Shown: positions 21,772 to 30,803 of the stretch, in pieces | How the letters are laid out: each line of letters begins with the position of its first letter | How positions within the stretch are numbered: position 1 is the first letter of the stretch | Source: a virus | DNA: 39,660 bases | Strand: one strand, 5' to 3' | IMG/VR virus record: IMGVR_UViG_3300043536_000055 | Span: 1 to 39,660 of that record | Made by a program: the position numbers and the translations under genes | The notes under the pieces: generated by a model | What the model was told of the DNA's origin: nothing | Database searches by the model: none | Seen by the model: the letters and a program-made list of their open reading frames with translations, nothing else

Positions 21772-22291
21772 AAAGCTTGCCGTCCTGCTCGCCAACGCGC
21801 CGTCGACGGCGGACTTCCCCGTGCCACCGCCGATGTTCCTGACCGGCCCGCTGCTCGCCGCCGCGGCGCGGGTCTGGAAAGACGCCAGCGCACACCTCGA
21901 GAAGCTCAACCTCTTGTCATCGACCGATGGCTGGATGCTTGCGGCGTTCTGCGTTTACGTCGCTGAATTCGTTCAAGCCAACGAAGAGGTGATGGCGAAA
22001 GGCTACTCGGTCGAGGTCAGGACGATCTCGGGCGATAAGATGCCGCGCACCAATCCCGCCGTCAGTCGCCGCGACGACGCTTTCAAATATATGGCCGAGC
22101 TGTCCAAGTGCTTTGGCTTCACGCCTCGGCATATGTACGAACTGACGAAGCTGCAGAAGGGCAGCGACGGTCCCTTGTTCGACATACGGCCAGCGCCGCA
22201 GGTTGCGGAAGCAGAGCAGATCGATCCAGCCACGGCCAAATGGAACCGCCTGCTTGATGATCCTTTGTCTACGCCGCCCAAGCCGAACTGA
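21659..22291 (+). CDS. Terminase small subunit (P27-type)
   Basis: 210 residues with a Lys/Arg-rich N-terminus (MKKRSQKARGKKTIKPRAKR), then SSTDGWMLAAFCVYVAEFVQ and PRTNPAVSRRDDAFKYMAEL, as in P27-family small terminases that bind the packaging start site and recruit the large subunit. The downstream HNH and large terminase support this. It overlaps HIRAN by 113 bases in a different frame and the HNH gene by 1 base. Confidence 0.8.
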   Translation: MKKRSQKARGKKTIKPRAKRRAKPRRSDQASNVLAEAEKLAVLLANAPSTADFPVPPPMFLTGPLLAAAARVWKDASAHLEKLNLLSSTDGWMLAAFCVYVAEFVQANEEVMAKGYSVEVRTISGDKMPRTNPAVSRRDDAFKYMAELSKCFGFTPRHMYELTKLQKGSDGPLFDIRPAPQVAEAEQIDPATAKWNRLLDDPLSTPPKPN

Positions 22292-22614
22292 TGCGAGTCG
22301 CCAAACCTGGCGTAAAGCTCGCCAACATCCAATCTGTCCGCTCGCCTCCGAAACGCGCTGACGAATTCTATTTATCGCCAGAATGGCGGGACTTCAGGCG
22401 GCAAGTCTTTCGTGAACGCGGCCGACGCTGTGGCGATCCTTTTTGCGCGGCGCCTGACGCGCCGGGCCTGCGCTACCTCGATCACATCAAGGAACGCAAG
22501 GACGGCGGCGCCGACTTCGATCGCGCCAACGTTATGATCCGCTGCCCGGCTTGCAACGGCCGCAAGACCGAAGCCGAACGCGCGCGCCGGACTGCCGAAG
22601 CCGCGAGGGGGTAG
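22291..22614 (+). CDS. Packaging-associated HNH endonuclease
   Basis: 107 residues with RGRRCGDPFC, RYLDHIKERKDGGADF and NVMIRCPACNGRK, the C...H...N...CxxC layout of HNH nucleases that stand next to terminases in HK97-type phages, where they help specific cutting. The TGATG overlap with the small terminase fixes the start. The family is secure. Confidence 0.88.
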   Translation: MRVAKPGVKLANIQSVRSPPKRADEFYLSPEWRDFRRQVFRERGRRCGDPFCAAPDAPGLRYLDHIKERKDGGADFDRANVMIRCPACNGRKTEAERARRTAEAARG

Positions 22615-22692
22615 GGGGTGGCGGGTTTAATCATCGCGTGCGGCGCCCCAGGAACCCGGTTGCTTCTCACGGGGAGATTTTTTCACTCCGAA

Positions 22693-22714
22693 AATTCCTG
22701 GAATTATTTTTTTT
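22693..22714 (+). terminator. Short hairpin with T8 upstream of the terminase ATPase copy
   Basis: AATTCCTGGAATT (22693-22705) can form a 5-bp stem with a small loop and is followed by A and eight T (22707-22714). In the second leader the palindrome is eroded (ATCCTGAAATT) but the T-run remains. It may be a weak terminator or pause site in front of the large terminase gene. Confidence 0.35.
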
Positions 22715-22734
22715 GAGAAGGTCTGCGAGGGCCT

Positions 22735-23574
22735 ATGGCTTGGGACTTCTCCTGCATCGATTGGGAAGACCGCATCACGGATGGCCGTTCGCTCATTCCT
22801 AAGCTCGCGCTCGATGAAAAGATCGCAAACCGCGCGCTCGGGGTTTTCAATTCGCTGAAGCTTCCAGACGTGCCCGGCACGCCGGCGCTCGAGGACGCCA
22901 GCGGCGAATGGTTTCGCGACGTCGTTGCGGCGTTGTTCGGGTCCCTGGAAAACGGCGCGCGCATGGTGCGCGAGCTTTTCCTGATGATCCCCAAGAAGAA
23001 CAGCAAGACCACCAACGGTGCGGCGCTTATGCTCGTCGCGCTGATGATGAACCGCCGCCCGCGAGCGGAATTTCTGCTTATCGGTCCGACGCAAGCGATC
23101 TCGGAGCTGGCATTCAACCAGGCGGTCGGCATGATCGCTACCGATCCTGAGTTGTCGCGGCTCTTCAAGATCCAGGATCACATCAAAAAAATCACCTATC
23201 GCGGCAGCGTCGTTTCATCGCTGCAGATCAAGACCTTCGACGCTTCGGTGCTCACCGGCGTCAAGCCGGTCGGCGTGCTGATCGATGAGCTGCATGAGCT
23301 CGGCAAGATTTCCGGCGCTGCCAACGTGATCCGGCAGATCCGTGGCGGCCTGTTGCCGTTCCCGGAGGCCTTTCTGGTATTCATCACGACGCAATCGGAC
23401 AAACCGCCGGCCGGCGCGTTCAAGGCTGAACTGCTCAAGGCGCGAAAGATCCGCGACGGCAAGATTCCGGCGCGCGGTATGTTGCCGGTGCTCTACGAAT
23501 TTCCCAGGGCCCTGATCGACAACGGCGCCTGGCGCGACCTCACGGGGAGATTTTTTTGCTCTGAAAAATCCTGA
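22735..23574 (+). CDS. Truncated large-terminase copy (ATPase domain only)
   Basis: 279 residues, a full ATPase half of a large terminase: Walker A in MIPKKNSKTTNG (about residue 90), Walker B LIDELHEL (about residue 180) and FITTQSDKPPAG. The sequence then enters the next leader (GAWRDLTGRFFCSEKS) and stops, so the nuclease domain is missing. It starts with the same MAWDFSCIDW as the complete gene. It could be an inert relic, a competitor or a separate motor subunit. I call it a CDS because the reading frame is intact and all motor motifs remain. Confidence 0.75.
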   Translation: MAWDFSCIDWEDRITDGRSLIPKLALDEKIANRALGVFNSLKLPDVPGTPALEDASGEWFRDVVAALFGSLENGARMVRELFLMIPKKNSKTTNGAALMLVALMMNRRPRAEFLLIGPTQAISELAFNQAVGMIATDPELSRLFKIQDHIKKITYRGSVVSSLQIKTFDASVLTGVKPVGVLIDELHELGKISGAANVIRQIRGGLLPFPEAFLVFITTQSDKPPAGAFKAELLKARKIRDGKIPARGMLPVLYEFPRALIDNGAWRDLTGRFFCSEKS

Positions 23575-23607
23575 AATTATTTTTTTTGAGAAGGTCTGCG
23601 AGGGCCT

Positions 23608-25299
23608 ATGGCTTGGGACTTCTCCTGCATCGATTGGGAAGACCGCATCACGGATGGCCGATCGCTCGTTCCGCATCTGCCGCTCGATGAAAAGCTGGCG
23701 ATCAGGGCGATCGAGGTCTTCAACTCGCTGAAGCTTCCCGACGTGCCCGGCACGCCGGCGCTCGAGCAGGCCAGCGGCGAATGGTTCCGCGAAATTCTGA
23801 CGGCGCTATTCGGATCGATTGTCGACAGCGCGCGCCTGGTACGCGAGCTGTTCCTGATGATCCCGAAAAAGAACTCGAAGACGACCAACGGCGCGGCGAT
23901 GATGCTGACCGCGCAGATGATGAACCGCCGACCACGGGCTGAGTTTCTGTTGATCGGTCCGACGCAGGCGATCTCGGAGCTGGCGTTCAACCAGGCCGTC
24001 GGGATGATCGGCGCCGACGCCGAGCTGTCTCGGCGGTTCAGGATCCAGGAGCACGTCAAGAAGATCACCTATCGCGGCAGCGTCGTTTCATCGCTGCAGA
24101 TCAAGACGTTCGACGCCTCGGTGCTGACCGGCGTCAAGCCGGTCGGCGTGCTGATCGATGAGCTGCATGAGCTCGGCAAAATCTCCGGCGCTGCCAACGT
24201 GATCCGGCAGATCCGTGGCGGCCTGTTGCCGTTCCCCGAGGCCTTTCTGGCGTTCATCACCACGCAGTCCGACAAGCCGCCGGCGGGCGCATTCAAGGCC
24301 GAGCTGCTCAAGGCCCGCAAGATCCGCGATGGGAAGATCCCGGCGCGCGGCATGCTGCCGGTGCTTTACGAGTTTCCCCGGGTGCTGATCGACAATGGCG
24401 CCTGGCGCGATCCGACCAATTGGCCGATGGTCAATCCGAACGTCGGCCGCTCGATCACGGTGCCGCGGCTGATCGAGGATTACGAGACCGCGCTCGAGAC
24501 CGGCGACGAGGAATTGCGCGGCTGGGCCTCTCAGCATCTCGACATAGAAATCGGCCTGGCGCTGCATACCGACCGCTGGGCCGGCGCCGATTATTGGGAG
24601 GCCTGCGGCGATCCGACCCTGACGTTCGAGTCCTTGATCGAACGATCCGATGTGATCGTGGTCGGGATCGACGGCGGTGGCCTCGATGATCTACTCGGCA
24701 CCATCGTGCTCGGCCGTGATGCCGAAACGCAGGATTGGCTGGTGTGGGCGAAGGCGTGGGCCCATCGCTCGGTATTTGACCGGCGCAAATCCGACGTCGC
24801 GCCGCGGCTTCTGGATTTCCAGAAGGACGGCGATCTTGTCATCGTCAAGGAGGTCGGCGACGACGTTGCCGAGCTCGGCGACCTGGTCGAAAAGATCTGG
24901 CTGACCGGCAAGATGCCGGAAGAGCATTCGATCGGCGTCGATCAATATTGCATCAGCGCCATCGTCGAAGAGATTGCTCGCCGCGACATCGATACCGAGA
25001 AAGCTTTCGTCGGCGTGCCGCAGGGCTGGAAGCTTACCGGTGCCATCACGACGACGGCACGCCAGCTCGCCGGCAAGAAGCTTGTCCACGCCGCCCAGCC
25101 GCTGATGGCCTGGTGTGTCGGCAACGCCAAAGTCGAGCCGAAAGGCAACGCCATCACCATCACCAAGCAGGCGGCGGGAACGGCGAAGATCGATCCCCTG
25201 ATGGCGCTGTTCGATGCCGCCGTGGTGATCGGAATGAATCCGACGGCCACGTCGAGCATCTATGACCGCGAGCCCGGCCGCAGCTTCCTGGTGGTGTAG
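23608..25299 (+). CDS. terL: Terminase large subunit
   Basis: 563 residues with Walker A (MIPKKNSKTTNG), Walker B (VGVLIDELHELG), motif III (FITTQSDKPP) and a C-terminal RNase H-like nuclease with acidic sites in VVVGIDGGGLDDLLG, GVDQYCISAI and DPLMALFDAAVVIG. It packages DNA into the prohead and cuts the concatemer. Start MAWDFSCIDWED is preceded by GAGGG. The upstream copy lacks the nuclease half. The portal starts directly after the stop. Confidence 0.96.
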   Translation: MAWDFSCIDWEDRITDGRSLVPHLPLDEKLAIRAIEVFNSLKLPDVPGTPALEQASGEWFREILTALFGSIVDSARLVRELFLMIPKKNSKTTNGAAMMLTAQMMNRRPRAEFLLIGPTQAISELAFNQAVGMIGADAELSRRFRIQEHVKKITYRGSVVSSLQIKTFDASVLTGVKPVGVLIDELHELGKISGAANVIRQIRGGLLPFPEAFLAFITTQSDKPPAGAFKAELLKARKIRDGKIPARGMLPVLYEFPRVLIDNGAWRDPTNWPMVNPNVGRSITVPRLIEDYETALETGDEELRGWASQHLDIEIGLALHTDRWAGADYWEACGDPTLTFESLIERSDVIVVGIDGGGLDDLLGTIVLGRDAETQDWLVWAKAWAHRSVFDRRKSDVAPRLLDFQKDGDLVIVKEVGDDVAELGDLVEKIWLTGKMPEEHSIGVDQYCISAIVEEIARRDIDTEKAFVGVPQGWKLTGAITTTARQLAGKKLVHAAQPLMAWCVGNAKVEPKGNAITITKQAAGTAKIDPLMALFDAAVVIGMNPTATSSIYDREPGRSFLVV

Positions 25300-26658
25300 A
25301 TGGGCCTGATCTCGCGCATTCGCGCTGCCGGCGCCGCTCTGGTCGCCAAGGATGCCGGCGCCGCGTCCGGCGTGAGCGCGAGCCAAGGCGGCGGCGGCTG
25401 GCTGCCGACGCTCGGTTCGACGCCATCCGCAACAGGACTGTTGATCAGCCAGGGCACGGCGATGGCCGTGTCGGCAGTCTATGCCTGCGTCACTATCCGT
25501 TCCCAGGACGTGGCGCGCTGCACGCCGCGGCTGTTCAAGGAAAAGAAAAGCGGATCGCGCGAGCGTATTTTTGAGCACGATGTCGTCGAGCTATTCAAGA
25601 AGCCGAACGAGCAGCAGACGTGGTTCGAGTTCATCGAACAGACAATGTCGGGCTATTTGCTGCGCGGCAACGGCTACGCGGCGAAGAAGGGCATCACCAA
25701 GCGCGGCCAGGTCGAAGAGCTAATCCCGGTCAATCCAGACGCCGTGCTGGTGATGGAGTCCTGGGACGGTCAGATCTTCTACAACGTCAACAGGCTTGGG
25801 CTCTGGCAGATCGCGATGCTGCGGGAATTCCCGCCGACGCTCGCGTCCGAGGATATGTTCCACCTGCGCGGGCTATCGTTCAATGCGCTGGTTGGTCTCT
25901 CGACGATCGGCAATGCGCGCGATGCGATCGGCGTCGCCATGGGGTTGGAGCAACAAGCAGCGCGCTGGATGAAAAACGGCGCTCGGCCGTCGATGATCTT
26001 GGAGTCGAAGAAGCCGCTGCAGAAGCAAACTGCGGAACGCCTGAAACAGCAATTCGACGAACTTAAATCCGGTCTCGAAAACACCGGGCAGACCGTGGTG
26101 CTCGAGGACGGCATCGAAGCAAAGCCGTTGCAACTCACATCGGTCGATGTAGAGTTCATGGCGCAGCGGAATTTCTCGGTGGCGGACATCGCGCGGTTCT
26201 ATCGCGTGCCGCCGTTCAAGCTCGGCGCGACAGAACTTCGCGGCATCGACATCGAGGCGATCACCAACGATTACGTGACGTCGGCGATCATGCCCGATCT
26301 GCATCGGCTCGAGCAGCGCATCGAGCAGAGCTTCGATCTGACGTCTCAAGACATCAAAGTCAGTTTCGATGAGCGCATTTTGTTGCGCAGCGACGCCAAG
26401 ACGCGGTTCGCAAACAATCGCATCGCGCTCGGCGGCGCGGCCTGGGCGGCAGTGAACGAGGTTCGCGCCGGCGAGCAATTACCGCCGGTCGAGGAACTCC
26501 CGGAAGGGCCGGGCTGGCAGATCAATCAGCCGGTCAATCTCGCGGCGATCGGTTCGGATCGTACCGGCACCGCGCCTGATGGCGCCGGCCGTCCGGAAGA
26601 CGGTCGCATGCCGGAGCCGGGCGTGGCGTCGCCAAAACCGAACGGCGCAGCGCATTAA
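25300..26658 (+). CDS. HK97-type portal protein
   Basis: 452 residues with SAVYACVTIRSQDVARC, PNEQQTWFEFIEQTMSGYLL, RGNGYAAKKG, DMFHLRG and GATELRGIDIEAITNDYV. These are the phrases of the HK97 gp3 portal family, forming the 12-mer ring at one capsid vertex. The Pro/Gly-rich tail (GTAPDGAGRPEDGRMPEPG) is probably disordered inside the shell. It starts right after the terminase stop. Confidence 0.95.
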   Translation: MGLISRIRAAGAALVAKDAGAASGVSASQGGGGWLPTLGSTPSATGLLISQGTAMAVSAVYACVTIRSQDVARCTPRLFKEKKSGSRERIFEHDVVELFKKPNEQQTWFEFIEQTMSGYLLRGNGYAAKKGITKRGQVEELIPVNPDAVLVMESWDGQIFYNVNRLGLWQIAMLREFPPTLASEDMFHLRGLSFNALVGLSTIGNARDAIGVAMGLEQQAARWMKNGARPSMILESKKPLQKQTAERLKQQFDELKSGLENTGQTVVLEDGIEAKPLQLTSVDVEFMAQRNFSVADIARFYRVPPFKLGATELRGIDIEAITNDYVTSAIMPDLHRLEQRIEQSFDLTSQDIKVSFDERILLRSDAKTRFANNRIALGGAAWAAVNEVRAGEQLPPVEELPEGPGWQINQPVNLAAIGSDRTGTAPDGAGRPEDGRMPEPGVASPKPNGAAH

Positions 26659-26659
26659 G

Positions 26660-29074
26660 ATGTCGGCGGGTCACCATGCGCACCGGAACAATGTTCCGGC
26701 AATCGACGATGCGTTCTTTGCTCGCATCAAACTTTTGGTCGACACTTGTCGCATCGATCGCGACCACACCATTCCATGGCTCGCCAATCGCTCGATCGAC
26801 GGCCGCGGCGTCTATATCGATGTGAGTGTGCCGACGATCCTGCCGAAGACGCAGATCAACACAGGATTGACGTTGCCCTATCACGAGCTCGGCGAATGGC
26901 TCGGGATGAACGAGGGCAAGGAGTATAACGAAGCGCACCAAAGCTGCGGCAATCCTTGCGAGAAACGCCGCGTTGAAGAGCTCGGCGGCGACTGGCAAGC
27001 GTACCAAGAAGAAATGCAAGCCTATGTCCGCGAAGTCGACGACGAGGCGATGACCAGAGTCCCCGCCGATATCGACAAGCGGGTGTTTATTGATGACGAC
27101 GATAAGGCGGCACTGGAAGCGATCATTGCTGACAACCAGGGAAACCCGCCGGTCAACTCAGCGGAGGATGATCTTGCTGGCGATGCGGACGAGATAATTC
27201 TCGGCGTCTATGTTGGAAGTGCTAAGGCGTGCCGACCGGCTAAAAACCTCGGCTTCGAATGTTTGAATGTGTTTGATGTCCCGTGGTGTAAGACCGATGG
27301 TTGCGTTCATATCCCTATTATGGCGACCGACAAATCCGTCGATCCTGTGGCTCTCGCTAAGGCCGTCGATCAAATAGAAGCATGGGACGCTGCCGGAAAG
27401 ACTTTATTGGTCCACTGTCGTAAGGGCATCGAGCGAGCTCCGCTGGTCGTGGCCGTTTGGTTGAGTGAGCATCGGGGTCTTTCTCTGGACGAGGCCTTCG
27501 ATCTTGTTGCCGCTGGTCGCCCGCAGATTGAAGACCGCCGCGACTGGCTTACGAAGAAGGGGCCTCGGATGCAGCTCAAATACGTCTCCGGCAGCGTGCT
27601 GGCGGACAATATGCTTGGCGAGCGGCAGATCCGCGTGATCGCCTCCGATCCGACTGTCGATCGGGTCAAGGACATCATGGTGCCGGAAGGGTGCGTGCTC
27701 GACAGCTACAAGGCCAATCCGATTGTGCTATTCAATCACGATCCGTCAGCGCCGATCGGCAATGCTGCGGTCGCCGTGCAGAACGGTCGCGTCGAGGCGC
27801 TGATCGATTTCGCCCCGAAGGGCATCTCCACCAAGGCCGATGAGATCTGTGCGCTCTACAAGACCGGCGTGCTGCGCGCCGTCTCAGTCGGGTTCCAGCC
27901 GATCGAATACGAGCAGATCAAAGACGGCGGCGTGCGTTACAACAAATGGGCGCTGATGGAATTGTCCGGCGTCAGCGTGCCGGCAAATTCCAACGCCGTA
28001 ACCATCGAGCGATCCATGGCAACGTCAACCAAAGCTGCATCGTGGAAAGTCGGAGCTTCGCGCAACCTGCCGATCGACAAGGATTCGTCCTGGGACGGCC
28101 CGGCGGCGGAAAAGAGCATCTTCGATCATTGCGGCTTCGATGGTGATAAGCCGAACACTGCGCTCGCGCGCAAGGGCTTCCTGTTTTACGATGCGAGCAA
28201 GCCGAAGCTGAAGGGCTCCTACAAGGAACCGTTCGCCAAGATGAGCAGCGGCCGGCTGACCGCAGTTGCCGCCGGCATTCGCGCCGCGGCGTCGCGGCTT
28301 CCGGGGACCGACGTGCCCGACGATCTGAAAAAGTCGGCGCGCGCCGTCATCGATCACTACGAGGCCAAGATGAAAGACGACGGCAAGGGCCTCCTGGTCC
28401 CGGTGACCAAACTAATCGAATACGGCAAGAACGGCAAGATCAAGATCAAGGGCCTCTACGAATGCGCCGAGCTCGCTCATGTGCTCTGGCAGCTCGACTT
28501 CATCCACGATCACGCGGTATTTGAGCAGCAGGTCGAGAGGGACGCGAGCAAGCTTCCTGAAATGCTCGCCGGAATTTTGACGGACGCCGCCGCGGCGCTT
28601 GTCGCTATGACGCAAGAAGAAACCGCGGAGCTGCTAGCCGGGCATGGCATCGACGTCATGCCGCCCGACGAGGATTATGTCGAGGCTGCAGCGACGCCGC
28701 AGGTCAAGGCGCTGCGCGCCGCTTTCCGCAAGGCCGGCCGCGTGCTGAGCCAGGAGAATATGGAGCACCTGGCCGAGATCGGCAAATGCCTCAAGGGAAT
28801 GACTGCCTGCCACGAAAAAGCGGCGGAGCTGCACGATTTCCTGCACGACAACCTCGTCGACATGATGGATCACGGCACTTCGCTCGGCGAGCATCTGAAA
28901 GCGATGCGCAAGGCGGCGAAGAAGAAGCCGGCCGAGAACGGCAACGACGCTGACGAGGATGGCGAGGAGGGTGAGGACGTCGCCGACCCGAGCAACGCTG
29001 ACCAGGAGCTCGCCGCCGAGGTCGAGGCGCGCAAGCGTGTGACCGAGGTCATGGAGCGCGCGGTCACTCTCTGA
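26660..29074 (+). CDS. Multi-domain polyprotein: phage N-domain, Cys-dependent phosphatase, HK97 prohead protease, helical C-domain
   Basis: One frame of 804 residues. Residues 1-140 have DHTIPWLANRSIDGRGVYID and LPYHELGEWLGMNE, a phage domain of unknown role. Residues about 176-302 form a dual-specificity-phosphatase-like domain with catalytic Cys253 and Arg259 in VHCRKGIERAPL (CX5R). Residues about 304-445 are a prohead protease (peptidase U35): His360 in FNHDPSAPIG, Ser409 in AVSVGFQP and Glu434 in ELSGVSVPAN. The remainder is a helical, acidic-tailed region that may scaffold. An internal ATG at 27569 (MQLKYVSG, GAAGGGG upstream) could give a separate protease. The start ATG 26660 follows the portal stop. 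Confidence 0.88.
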   Translation: MSAGHHAHRNNVPAIDDAFFARIKLLVDTCRIDRDHTIPWLANRSIDGRGVYIDVSVPTILPKTQINTGLTLPYHELGEWLGMNEGKEYNEAHQSCGNPCEKRRVEELGGDWQAYQEEMQAYVREVDDEAMTRVPADIDKRVFIDDDDKAALEAIIADNQGNPPVNSAEDDLAGDADEIILGVYVGSAKACRPAKNLGFECLNVFDVPWCKTDGCVHIPIMATDKSVDPVALAKAVDQIEAWDAAGKTLLVHCRKGIERAPLVVAVWLSEHRGLSLDEAFDLVAAGRPQIEDRRDWLTKKGPRMQLKYVSGSVLADNMLGERQIRVIASDPTVDRVKDIMVPEGCVLDSYKANPIVLFNHDPSAPIGNAAVAVQNGRVEALIDFAPKGISTKADEICALYKTGVLRAVSVGFQPIEYEQIKDGGVRYNKWALMELSGVSVPANSNAVTIERSMATSTKAASWKVGASRNLPIDKDSSWDGPAAEKSIFDHCGFDGDKPNTALARKGFLFYDASKPKLKGSYKEPFAKMSSGRLTAVAAGIRAAASRLPGTDVPDDLKKSARAVIDHYEAKMKDDGKGLLVPVTKLIEYGKNGKIKIKGLYECAELAHVLWQLDFIHDHAVFEQQVERDASKLPEMLAGILTDAAAALVAMTQEETAELLAGHGIDVMPPDEDYVEAAATPQVKALRAAFRKAGRVLSQENMEHLAEIGKCLKGMTACHEKAAELHDFLHDNLVDMMDHGTSLGEHLKAMRKAAKKKPAENGNDADEDGEEGEDVADPSNADQELAAEVEARKRVTEVMERAVTL

Positions 29075-29208
29075 AATTCCGGCGACACGCCGGGAATGCC
29101 CTAACGGCCTTGGGCAAGCCAACGACCTGAAAATCTCCCGCACCGAGCGGTCGCATCGCGACACGCCCGATCCGCAATGGTGCTTTTCCAAAAAATTGGA
29201 GAACTGTC

Positions 29209-30723
29209 ATGACGATCGCGGCAGTGCGCGCCAAGCGCGCAGCGGCCCTCGATGCGCTTGCCACAAAGCGCACTACGACTTTCGACGCCTTCAAGGCCTT
29301 CGCTGAGAAGAAAGACTTCAAGAAGAGCGACCAACCGGAATACGACCGGCTGAAGAAGGCGTTTGATGATGTCATCACCGAGATGAAGGCGACGACCGAA
29401 GAGTACGACGCCGAGATCAAGCGTCTCGAGGATGTCGAAAACGCCGGCCGATTGAACGCCAGGGCGGTCGATGGCCAGGAACTGCCGGTGCGGACGGTTG
29501 CAGCAGAGGCCGAGAACGATCCATACACCAGCGACGCAGCGGCGAAGGCTGCCGGCTTGACTACCAACAAGGGCCTGATCGCCATCGGCATGTCGAAGGC
29601 GATGTATATGGGCAGTTACATGCCGTCGACCGGCATGGAAATGGCGAAGATGAACTATGGCGAGCGCCATCCGGTGACGGAAGCGCTGTGCCGTGGCTTT
29701 GCCACCGGGACTCGTAAGGCGTTGCAGGCCGGCATCGGCCCGTCGGGCGGCTTCATTGTTCCGCCAGAATACGTCAACGAGATCATCGAGCTCCTTCGTC
29801 CGCGCGTCGTGGTGCGAGCGGCCAATCCGCGCACCATGCCGATGCCGCGCGGCACGATGACCTTGCCGGGGCAGACCGCGGCCGCAACCGCGACCTACGG
29901 CTCCGAGACCGGCCAGATCAATGCCTCGCAGCAGGGCCTCGGTCAGATCGTTGCAACCTACAAGAAGCTCACGGCTCTTGTTCCAGTCACCAACGACCTG
30001 ATGCGCTATGCCTCGCCGGCCGCCGACGCCTTCGTGCGCGACGATTTGGTGAAGGTCACGGCATTGCGCGAGGATCTCGCCTTCCTCACCGGCGACGGTA
30101 CGTCCGACACTCCGAAAGGTTTCCTCGGCTTTGCCAACAACTATGTGGCAAACCAGGGCGGCACCGTCGGCGTCTGGTTATCAACTGCGGATTCCACGTA
30201 TGCGGTGGGCGGCCAGTTCATCACCTCGAACGAGAGCTACACGCTCACCACGGTGGCGAACGAACTGGCTGGTTTGGTCGAGAAGCTCGACGCCGCCAAC
30301 GTGTCGGATATCCGCCGGCGTTGGTTCTTCCATCCGCGCATCTTCAACTACCTCAACAACCTGCTCAACTCGCTCGGCGTCTATGTGTACCGCGACGAAT
30401 TGAGCCGCGGCACGCTGCTCGGCTATCCATTCTCGAAGTCGACGCAGATTCCAACGAATCTGTGGGACACCAACGCGGCGTCCAAGATCGGCACGTTCAT
30501 CTTCCTCGTTGAGATGGACGATGCACTGATCCTCGACTCCATGCAGCTTGAGCTCGCGGTCTCCCGCGAGGGCACCTACTACGATGCCAACAACAATCTG
30601 CAGTCGGCGTTCCAGAAGGATCAGACCTTGATCCGCGCCATCGCCGAGCACGACTTCCAGATGCGCCACTTGCCGTCGATCGCGGTCAACCAGGGCGTGA
30701 TCTGGGCGCCGGCGCTGTCGTAA
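29209..30723 (+). CDS. HK97-type major capsid protein
   Basis: 504 residues. The N-terminal 85 are a helical delta (scaffold) domain (AVRAKRAAALDALATKRT, FKAFAEKKDFKK) that the protease would remove. The shell fold begins near GGFIVPPEYVNEIIELL and includes TYKKLTALVPVTNDLM, LTGDGTSDTPKGF and AIAEHDFQMRHLP. The family is certain. SD TTGGAGAAC is 5 bases before ATG 29209. The 134 bases before it hold an inverted repeat (29078-29097) and no gene. Confidence 0.97.
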   Translation: MTIAAVRAKRAAALDALATKRTTTFDAFKAFAEKKDFKKSDQPEYDRLKKAFDDVITEMKATTEEYDAEIKRLEDVENAGRLNARAVDGQELPVRTVAAEAENDPYTSDAAAKAAGLTTNKGLIAIGMSKAMYMGSYMPSTGMEMAKMNYGERHPVTEALCRGFATGTRKALQAGIGPSGGFIVPPEYVNEIIELLRPRVVVRAANPRTMPMPRGTMTLPGQTAAATATYGSETGQINASQQGLGQIVATYKKLTALVPVTNDLMRYASPAADAFVRDDLVKVTALREDLAFLTGDGTSDTPKGFLGFANNYVANQGGTVGVWLSTADSTYAVGGQFITSNESYTLTTVANELAGLVEKLDAANVSDIRRRWFFHPRIFNYLNNLLNSLGVYVYRDELSRGTLLGYPFSKSTQIPTNLWDTNAASKIGTFIFLVEMDDALILDSMQLELAVSREGTYYDANNNLQSAFQKDQTLIRAIAEHDFQMRHLPSIAVNQGVIWAPALS

Positions 30724-30742
30724 GCGCTCCAACAGTGATCGC

Positions 30743-30767
30743 GGGTGCCGGCTAAACACCGGCACCC
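30743..30767 (+). terminator. Strong hairpin after the capsid gene
   Basis: GGGTGCCGG (30743-30751) and CCGGCACCC (30759-30767) are a perfect 9-bp stem with loop CTAAACA, 20 bases after the capsid stop. The T content downstream is low, so it may work as a partial terminator or RNA-stabilising element that gives capsid more message than later genes. Confidence 0.6.
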
Positions 30768-30803
30768 TTCACCCTCATTCCCCTCTCGCTGGAGAATACT
30801 TTC

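Larger units (their letters stand above)
22666..24411. repeat. Tandem duplication of the terminase leader and ATPase region (873-bp unit)
   Basis: The leader CTCACGGGGAGATTTTT begins at 22666 and again at 23539, in both cases followed by A/T-rich DNA, GAGAAGGTCTGCGAGGG and the ATGGCTTGGGACTTCTCC start. Copies then align for about 270 codons, differing at many synonymous and some coding sites near the N-terminus, but nearly identical from about 23190 to 23380 (second copy 24063-24253). The pattern suits an old or inter-phage duplication plus gene conversion. Confidence 0.95.
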
